A DNA stretch of 64,000 nucleotides from Ramazzottius varieornatus (Eukaryota > Tardigrada > Eutardigrada > Parachela > Ramazzottiidae). Of the stretch, positions 56,640 to 64,000 are shown one piece after another. Position numbers and translations under genes: made by a program. Under the pieces are notes generated by a model. That model made no database searches, had not been told where the DNA came from, and worked only from the letters and a program-made list of their open reading frames with translations. Position 1 is the first letter of the stretch, and each line of letters starts with the position of its first letter. The stretch lies in the NCBI GenBank assembly GCA_001949185.1, contig BDGG01000004.1, positions 1,296,278 to 1,360,277 of the forward strand, in the 5' to 3' direction.

Positions 56640-57395
56640 TACGTAGGCCAGATTATCCAAGCAGTTCCTTCAGATACTGCACGCCGCTGGTTTGAAGAGC
56701 CAAGAAGCTACGTGTCTTCGCGTGTGCAAGGCTCTGAATAAGACAGAAATTCAGACGTGTGGCCCAGCGCCCGTGGTTCTTCCCGTTTCGTAATATGAAT
56801 TCGAGACTGAGAGCAACCGGAAGTTACGCTTACTTACGTGCTGGGTTTACGTCATGTTGTGTTGTATATATGGCTATGTCATATCACCCCTTACCAAGTA
56901 ATGTCATGTCATTTCATCAGCTGATCGATCGCAACCAAACGATCTGCAATCGTGGCTTATAAATACTTGGATAGCGAGCAACAGAGGCCACTGTTCGGAA
57001 AATGAGACGCTAAGTTAAACAGCTGATCGGGCCTTTTCGGGAGCAAGCCTGCAAAAGCTGTCCTCACGCCGAGTTTGCCACTCTTGTCTTTCTGTATCCC
57101 ATAAGTGTGGTCATACTAGGAGAGCACAACGCGTCTTGCCGTCTACGCAAAACATCGAAGATTTGCGTCGCAAGACTGGGAGTAGGCTCGTTTCCGGCGA
57201 GCGAGGCCCGGTGAGAAAAATCCGGTAAGTAGAAACAGCACCAGGCGCCCCTTTCCTGCTCTACCATGAACTGCTGTTATCGATTTTACCGGAACCTCGT
57301 TCCTTTGCTTCGCTTTCCCAGGTTTGAGTCGCGGTTCAGTGGGTAGCCGAGAAAGAATTTGCATCTAGTCAGTCCGCAGGAGCCGGCGTTTCACC
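56640..57395. promoter_or_regulatory. Head-to-head upstream region of DHRS7B and glycogen synthase
   Basis: About 755 bp between divergent starts. GTCATGTTG-like and ATGTCATGTC-like direct repeats occur near 56850-56910. No ORF with family similarity is found. Promoter role inferred. Confidence 0.4.
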
Positions 57396-60300
57396 ATGGA
57401 GCAAGCGGAGAATATGATGAACCGGAAGATGCGACGCAGCAACTCCATAGCGAAGAATCTACGGAGGTTGCAGGGATTTGACACGCAAGTCGAATACGAC
57501 CATGGAAAATCGGCGGAAGAGGAGCATCGCTATCTGTTCGAAATAGCTTGGGAAGTCGCTAATAAAGGTACGGATGAAAGTCGTTCACATGTTGGACACC
57601 TGCACTATCCTTACGCATATAATTTGCATATTTGAGTGCTTGTCCTTGTAGTTGGAGGTATCTACACCGTCATTCGTTCCAAGGCGGAAGTGACGGTTAA
57701 TGAAATGGGAAACCAGTATATCCTGCTTGGACCCTACAACGAACACTGCGTCCGAACGGAAGTGGAAGTGATGGAGCCAGACACGGATGTGCTGAAGAAG
57801 TCGATCGAAGACATGAAGAACCAAGGCATAGGCGTAAGTTCTCATCAACCTCAATAATGGACCTTTTTTGATGGTTCTCTGGTGTTCCTAGGTCGTTTTC
57901 GGGCGATGGCTGATCGAAGGATATCCTCGCGTTGTGCTCTTCAAGATCGAGTCGGCTGCGTGGAAGTTGGAAGAATGGAAGGGAGAACTGTGGAACGCTA
58001 CTCGAATTGGTATCCCGTGGCAAGATAAAGAATCCAATGATACGGTCATCTTTGGGTTCTTGGTGGCATGGTTTATCGGACAGGTTGGTGCTTCTTTAGA
58101 TCAACTTTGCAGCTTCATTGTACTGATGCAATTCTGAACTTTTCTAGTTCCGTGCCAACTGTAAAGAACAGCCATACATTGCTTGCCAGTTTCACGAATG
58201 GATGGCGGGAGTGGGTCTGATTTTGTGCCGAACTCGGCATATTGATGTGACTACCATCTTCACTACGCACGCCACTCTCCTGGGGAGGTACTTGTGTGCT
58301 GGCGCGGTGGACTTCTACAACAACCTCGATAAGGTACCAGGCTTGAGCATGCTCATATCATCGTTTCCAACGAAAAGATACGTTCCTGCTAATCAGAAGT
58401 ATTTCGGATTGTAGTTCGACTTGGACAAAGAAGCTGGTGATCGAGGGATTTACCACCGCTACTGCATGGAGCGAGCCGCTGCGAACTGCGCGCACGTGTT
58501 CACGACAGTGTCGCAAATCACGGCCGACGAAGCAATCCATCTGCTGAAACGCAAACCAGGTCAGTTTTTGCTAAGCAGGAGTGAAGGTTTGGTGTGAAGA
58601 CCAGATGACAGTTAGCGCTGAGCTGCGCCGGTTTTGCGTTCACCTGCAATCTGGCATACAATCAGGGAAATGTTCAGCTTGGTGTGTGCGGGTGGGCGAA
58701 ACACTGGATGTGTCGCTGGGAATCTCCTCAATGGCCGTCAGCATGCACGATACCGTTAGTCCTTTTCAATATTATAAAGCTGTTTTGTAGATGTGATCAC
58801 GCCGAACGGTCTGAACGTCAAGAAGTATACCGCCGTCCACGAGTTCCAGAATCTGCACGCCCTAGCCAAGAAGAAGATTGAAAACTTTGTCCGCGGTCAT
58901 TTCTACGGGTAAGTGCTGCATGAAAGCAGCCTGTTCAGGCTGAACATTTAGCCGGTTGGCGTCGCTGGAGCCTGGGAGATACTGTTTTTAAATGCACGGC
59001 TTGTTATTCTTGTACAGGCATTACGATTTCGACTTGGACAAGACCTTGTACTTTTTCACTGCTGGTCGGTATGAATTCAGCAATAAGGGTTGCGATTTGT
59101 TCATCGAAGCTCTGGCCAGGCTGAACTACTACCTCAAGGTGAGCTTTTTTCTTTGTTATTCCAGTAGATGCCGCTGTAGTTTCATGTCTATCTTTTGACT
59201 GGGGATTTTCGTCGGTTAGGCCTGCGGATCGGACACAACAATCGTCTGTTTCGTCATTATGCCAGCTCTGACAAATAATTACAATGTTGATTCACTGCGA
59301 GGACAGGCCGTTGTCAAACAACTGAAAGACACCGTCAGAGACATCCAGGAGTCTATCGGCAAAAGAATCTTCGATGTCTGCTTACGGTAAATTAGTGAAA
59401 CTGACCATTACTGTGGAACTTTCCGTAAAGTTTTTTCGTGATTTGACTGTGCTGGCTTTTTTAGGGGAAACCTACCGAAACCGAACGAGTTGCTCACGGA
59501 AGACGAGACCGTCAGGCTTAAAAGATGCATGTACGGTGCTCAGGTGAGATTGTATTCCATAGACCACAGAGAACCTAACCAGAAACACCTTCTTACTTAT
59601 CGATTGTCTTTCAGAGAAGCAACTTGCCGCCCATCTGCACGCATAACATGGTAACGGATAGCACCGATCCCGTGTTGAACGCACTTCGGAGATGCCATCT
59701 GTTCAACCAGCGTTCCGACCGCGTAAAGGTAAGAGTCGCTGTAGTTTCATGAACTGGTACTTTTCATTTCACTCTAAAAGCTTTGTTCGAAGAGACGCCT
59801 GAGCCTTGGTACCACTTCCTGGTCCACTACTTTAGTTGTTTTTCTGCTTGGCAGGTGGTTTTCCATCCGGAATTTCTGTCCTCTACCAGCCCTCTGCTAC
59901 CGATGGACTACGATGAATTTGTTCGCGGATGCCATCTGGGTACGTTTGTGCATTTCGTTGTTCTGACTAGAATACTTGAATCATATATTCTTGTCGATGA
60001 TGGTAACTTTGATCGGTTATTTACAGGTGTTTTTCCTTCATACTATGAACCGTGGGGTTACACGCCAGCTGAATGCACGGTTATGGGAATACCGAGTGTG
60101 TCGACAAACCTGTCAGGCTTCGGATGCTTCATGGAAGATCACGTGGCGGACCCGCAGTCCTACGGAATCTACATCGTCGATCGACGTTTCAAGAGCGCGG
60201 AAGAGTCGGTCAAGCAGTTGGCTCAGAATCTGTTCGACTTCTGCCAACAAACTCGGCGACAGCGAATCATCCAGCGTAATCGTACTGAGCGTCTTTCCGA

Positions 60301-60835
60301 CATCCTTGACTGGAAGAACCTTGGACAGGTACCTTCCTTCAACCACTGTGCAACTTTCTTGTAAGGATCCAGGTTGCTGCCATCACTGGGCTTTTACTTT
60401 ACAGTACTACGTTCGAGCTAGACAACTGGCTCTAGCCAAGGTCTTTCCGGACAAGTTCGAGGAAGACCAGGTACGGTATTTGGTACATTTATTTTCGAAG
60501 GTCGAAGCTTCCCGCTGCAAGCAAGGTATACTGGTTTTAGCCGGATGCTAGCAGACGCCAGATATCGAGACCCGGATCGGCAGCGGGTTCACCTCAAGGG
60601 TAAGTGGCTCGAGTCTCTAACCTACCTGTGGCGTTGTGAAAGTAACGTGGGGCTCTGTTGCAGCTCGCGAGCTTCCACGCCCACTCCCGGTAGCGGTTCC
60701 GACAGTGACAAGGACAAGGACAAGAAAAACACCGATGGTGCTTCGAACTCGACGACGTTCAATGGTCATAGTAACAGTTACTCTAGTCCCAGCAGTTCGG
60801 AGGACGAAGACGAAGAAGGACGACGCTACGAGTAA
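57396..60835 (+). CDS. GYS: Glycogen [starch] synthase
   Basis: Adds glucose from UDP-glucose to glycogen in the cytosol (GT3 family). About fifteen short exons. The N-terminus RRSNSIAKN is basic with Ser, resembling the regulatory phosphosite region. Catalytic-domain blocks: EIAWEVANK joined to [123 protein letters not shown]. The Arg cluster that binds glucose-6-phosphate is intact ([18 protein letters not shown]). The C-terminus is Ser/Asp/Glu-rich ([22 protein letters not shown]), so phospho-control at both ends is likely. It is head-to-head with DHRS7B and convergent with NDUFAF7. No lesion was seen. Confidence 0.95.
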
Positions 60836-61148
60836 CTTCGTCCCAGAGAGACACAATACGTGGTATTACAATATCCTAGATTCTTAGCCGTGTGAGACTT
60901 GTGATGTGGATTGTGAATTTGTGAAAGCTCAGGCGCGAATCTTTTGCAAAGACTATGCTGTCATTCTACATTTTCAATTCTAATCCTGAGATTACGCTCC
61001 TGGTGACTGAAATTTGTTGGTGACTAGAAGTAGACTACACTAGCCGTCTCGGTGCGTTGGTTAACGATTGCTCGTTTTATTCTGACAAAAGTATTGGTAA
61101 ACGAGCGTATCTTGTGCTTTCTGACAGATAGAAAGGATTCATTTAGAT
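60836..61148. other. Convergent 3' region, glycogen synthase and NDUFAF7
   Basis: About 310 bp between two facing stop codons, presumably 3' UTRs. Nothing else is recognised. Confidence 0.4.
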
Positions 61149-62543
61149 TCAAAATCCACCTGTAACAGGTCCGAGCTTACTTCGCGCATATCCAACAATA
61201 CTGAAAGCGAAAAACTGACCGCCCATTTTCTCGGGATTGATAAGGAGGTCGCAAGCTTTAGCTAATCGTTCTTCCTCCTCTGAACTACGACAAGCCCGTA
61301 AAAGCGCGTTGAAACGCTGCTCGAAAGCCATGTTATACAAAAACTTCGACTGAGTGATTGGACCAAAACACAGTGCTTTATCTTCTAATAAATGCTTCAT
61401 CAAAGAAAAGTCCACATCGGTCGTCAAGTCAGTTTCTCCCGGAGCAGCTAACGGTTCCACAACTTGATGCTTGTGAAATCCTCGCAGAGTATCCGCCTTG
61501 GTTCCTTCATGACCGTAATCTATGATCAGCGCACTTCCGCCATCAGTGCTGACTCTACTGGAAACGTCATCCAGGACCGTTGCGGCTTCAAGAGAGAACT
61601 CCAGATGATCGCGCTCTCTGCTCTTTGGCGGAACGACACGAACTACAGCTGTTTCTGCATGCGCAATGACGAACCGCAGATCCGACTTGTCTTCGGTGAT
61701 ATCTACCAAAACTTCCCGTAGACCACTACTAGTCTTCTGTAACTTATGGATGGGTAGCGCGTCGAAGAACTCGTTGGCTACGATGAAGGATGGCGCTCTT
61801 GGTACATCTTCGATCCGCTGATACCAGAAAACTGGTACGGAGCCTATTTGAGAAAGCCCCTGCTGGAATGAGTTATGTTCGTCAACAAAGTCCAATTTCA
61901 CTCTTAGTTTCTCTGCCTGTATCTTCGCCAACATTCGACTCTTTTCCACCAAGTGGAGTGACACTTGCCCGCTGGTCTGCGGTATGGACTTAAGGACGCG
62001 AAGAAGGTCGTAAGCGAGGGTGCCGGTTCCGGGTCCGAGCTCGATGATCTGAAAAGGTTTCGGGCCACCTAATATGCTCCACTCGTTGACACACCATAGT
62101 CCGATGAGCTCGCCGAATATTTGGCATACTTCCGGTGAGGTGATAAAGTCACCACTCTTTCCGAAGGGCTCTTTCCTTGTATAATAGCCGTAGTAGGGGT
62201 TCGTCAGGCACTCTTTCATGTACTCGGCGATGCTGATAGGACCTGTTGATTTCATACGTTGTTGCAGATATCGCAGGAATTCCGAAGGCTGTGGGTGACG
62301 TGTTCCGTCGGGTTCCGTAAGCTGAGCCATGCTTTTGCAAGGCAAAACAGATACAACGGTAGGACTACCACTTTTTTGCAGAAAACATGCTCTGTTTCGA
62401 CATTTCTGCTGCGCGATCGAGTAGGGGAAGGCCCGAATACGGGTGAGCTTTGAAGGAGACATGGTCATCTTCTTAGGCAGCCATCCAGTAAGATCCGATG
62501 CAAAGAGCTTCTTCCAGCCGAAACCCCGTTTCCTAACCTGCAC
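61149..62543 (-). CDS. NDUFAF7: Protein arginine methyltransferase NDUFAF7 (MidA), mitochondrial
   Basis: Assembly factor for respiratory complex I; it dimethylates an Arg in NDUFS2 in the matrix. Single exon of up to 464 residues (human 441). The N-terminus is basic with few acidic residues, as expected of a mitochondrial presequence; a later Met at 62465 could be the true start. Family blocks: SIAEYMKECLTNPYYGYY, FGKSGDFITSPEVCQIFGEL, the SAM-binding motif IELGPGTGTLAYDLLR, IVANEFFDALPIHKLQ, LIIDYGHEG, and the C-terminal MGGQFFAFSIVGYA. All are close to family consensus, with no break. Having no intron is unusual here, where almost every neighbour has many. Confidence 0.95.
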   Translation of the reverse strand: MQVRKRGFGWKKLFASDLTGWLPKKMTMSPSKLTRIRAFPYSIAQQKCRNRACFLQKSGSPTVVSVLPCKSMAQLTEPDGTRHPQPSEFLRYLQQRMKSTGPISIAEYMKECLTNPYYGYYTRKEPFGKSGDFITSPEVCQIFGELIGLWCVNEWSILGGPKPFQIIELGPGTGTLAYDLLRVLKSIPQTSGQVSLHLVEKSRMLAKIQAEKLRVKLDFVDEHNSFQQGLSQIGSVPVFWYQRIEDVPRAPSFIVANEFFDALPIHKLQKTSSGLREVLVDITEDKSDLRFVIAHAETAVVRVVPPKSRERDHLEFSLEAATVLDDVSSRVSTDGGSALIIDYGHEGTKADTLRGFHKHQVVEPLAAPGETDLTTDVDFSLMKHLLEDKALCFGPITQSKFLYNMAFEQRFNALLRACRSSEEEERLAKACDLLINPEKMGGQFFAFSIVGYARSKLGPVTGGF

Positions 62544-63208
62544 TCCAACCTGCGGACTGCTTGAGCAACTTGAATCTTGAAGGACCTAAGGAGATGAAAG
62601 GGGAAATACATCGGAGGAAACGAGTTCTGAAGCCACCGGAAGTGGATCGAGTGCCACTGGTTAGTGCCTAATGTTAGTGATTTTTGCGGATATAAGCAGA
62701 GCTCGGAAGGAAAAATTGAAGGAAAATTGAGGAAAATTGAGGAAAATTGAGGAAAATTGAAGGGGTACACCCTTGACAGCGCCAAAAGTGATCTGGCCTA
62801 AGTTAGAAGGACTGATTTATGATTGACTAACAGTAACAACAAAGTTTTCCGACACTCCACCGGGAGCCCCCATAATGGATGTTTAGACTCCCAGGGCTTT
62901 AGGCTCGTGTCGACAACATCCGCTGACCCTCATTTCTTCTGCAGTGTTCCTCATGGAAGATCGTCCTTCGAGTTAGAACTAGCTTGGTGATTGCATCTCC
63001 TTCGACATCTCGACCTGTGATTCCTTAGCTCTGGATAAGTATTCGTGCCTCCGAAGGTCTTCATCGACTGTCAGTATGCAGAAGGACCGGAGAACATTGG
63101 ACACGTGAAGCATGTCCGCAAGATCAGCTATGCGATCATTGGCTTCCGGTGGACATTTTAGCACATCTTCTGTTTCGCACCGTGAAACCCCTCCTCGATC
63201 TGCTTACC
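62544..63208. promoter_or_regulatory. Head-to-head upstream region of NDUFAF7 and UVRAG
   Basis: About 665 bp between divergent starts, containing the minisatellite at 62709. No conserved ORF is found. Promoter role is inferred from position. Confidence 0.4.
62709..62763. repeat. Minisatellite, 10 bp unit
   Basis: GGAAAATTGA occurs four times in exact tandem (62721-62760) with imperfect units on both sides. It lies in the NDUFAF7-UVRAG upstream region and is likely to vary in copy number between individuals. Confidence 0.93.
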
Positions 63209-64000
63209 ATGTTAGAGGGAAGCTTATCGTCTTCTGGCCCTGCACGCTCAGTGGATCCCCTCTGCATACAGGTACGATCGGTCCATGCACGTCAGTATGC
63301 GTTGTGGATGCCCATTAGCTGCATAATGCAACTCTTATATCGTCAGTCTACCTTCAGTGAATCTTGCTCACTCCTTTTGTAGAAACGTCTACGAAATATT
63401 TGCGGTGTGGCGATCAGGCATCTGGATGTACCAGGGGACAGACTGAACATGCAGATTCCGTTCAACCTCGCTTTCACTCTGAATCGCACCGCAAGTCGGA
63501 ACACAGAACCGTTCTTTATAAGCAAACTCATCGAAAATTCCGCTGTAAGTACCCGACATTTCACTTGCCGTTCTGTGAATGTTTCCCCTGCTGATTCTTC
63601 TAGTTTGCAGAATCCGTTATGGGAAGAGTTGGATTTCGACCACTTGCTCCAGTACCCAGAAGAGCTGAACCAGCACCAGATATGCGTACAGGTCTTCAGT
63701 TGGACGTCCTCGAGATGGAAACGGCTTCTATGCTGGGAGTTGGACTTGCGAGCGCTGTCGTGCGTTGGAGAAAATTTGGATACGATAGAAATGGATTTCC
63801 CTTCTAATACTGTAATATTCCTGCTCAAAAGTGGCGTTTATGTGTGTCCTGCCGACATTCCTCCGACAGCTCCCCCGTATATCCGCCCACCTGCCCGCAC
63901 AATACGGAAAGGCTGCTCGCTTCCTTCCATTCGACAGCTTTTGAAACTGGAGAAAGACGCAGCAGATGTGCGGAGAAGAAGATTAAAAGCGCAACTTTCC
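63209..64000 (+). CDS. UVRAG: UV radiation resistance-associated gene protein (partial, 3' end cut by window)
   Basis: Subunit of the Beclin-1/VPS34 PI3-kinase complex II in endosome and autophagosome traffic. Exons 63209-63271 (MLEGSLSSSGPARSVD), 63383-63544 and 63611 onwards, open to the window end. Exon 2 starts KRLRNICGVAIRHLD, like human LRHLRNIAARNI, then a C2-type strand ending TEPFFISKLIENSA (human YRSEVIKNS). Exon 3 begins NPLWEELDF (human NPTWRSLDF), then ICVQVFSWTSSRWKRLL, and NTVIFLLKSGVYVCP, where human has EIIFGLNDGYY. A basic helical stretch (RQLLKLEKDAADVRRRRLK) begins the coiled coil. The rest lies beyond 64000. It is head-to-head with NDUFAF7. Assignment rests on domain order plus short matches. 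Confidence 0.78.

Overview
The window is intron-rich nuclear DNA from a compact animal genome. Genes have many short exons and GT-AG introns, mostly 60-250 bp. At least 21 protein genes lie in 64 kb on both strands, many as head-to-head or convergent pairs a few hundred bases apart. A CCAP-receptor-type neuropeptide GPCR, an invertebrate-style tyrosine decarboxylase and a ZP-domain membrane protein point to a protostome, probably an ecdysozoan. A tardigrade is my best guess, from general impression only. No bacterial, organellar or viral features were recognised.

Layout. 0-7 kb: ARPC5 (-), a BET bromodomain protein (+) and the NMD factor UPF3 (-). 7.5-16.3 kb: ADP/ATP carrier, haspin kinase, prefoldin 4 and COX20, all on +. 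16.5-26.5 kb: CCAP-receptor-like GPCR (-), a 3 kb gene-poor gap, and an FN3 + ZP-N membrane protein (-). 29-34.3 kb: DNAJC22 (+), an unrecognised two-TM protein (-) and FBXL20-like (-). 34.7-35.8 kb: a decayed pogo/Tigger transposon. 36.5-44.8 kb: an F-box-like gene (+), tyrosine decarboxylase-like (-) and FARSB (-). 46-53 kb: IVNS1ABP-like kelch protein (+), a small unknown gene (-), exosome RRP4/EXOSC2 (-) and AGPAT (+). 54-64 kb: isochorismatase-domain protein (+), DHRS7B-like (-), glycogen synthase (+), NDUFAF7 (-) and UVRAG (+, cut by the window end).

Most genes are single-copy housekeeping genes with no shared pathway: actin nucleation, chromatin reading, RNA decay, respiratory-complex assembly, translation and glycogen synthesis. 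The most unusual feature is a family of about 14 palindromic (hairpin) miniature elements of roughly 70-130 bp between 11.5 and 40.7 kb. Twelve sit in introns of five genes and one sits inside the dead pogo element. A second long hairpin, a diverged inverted repeat and a TA-flanked miniature element (53,455-53,876) add to the mobile DNA. I found no tRNA or rRNA genes and no CRISPR arrays. Exon boundaries were placed by eye from splice sites, reading frame and family similarity. Most were phase-checked, but positions may be off by a base or two.
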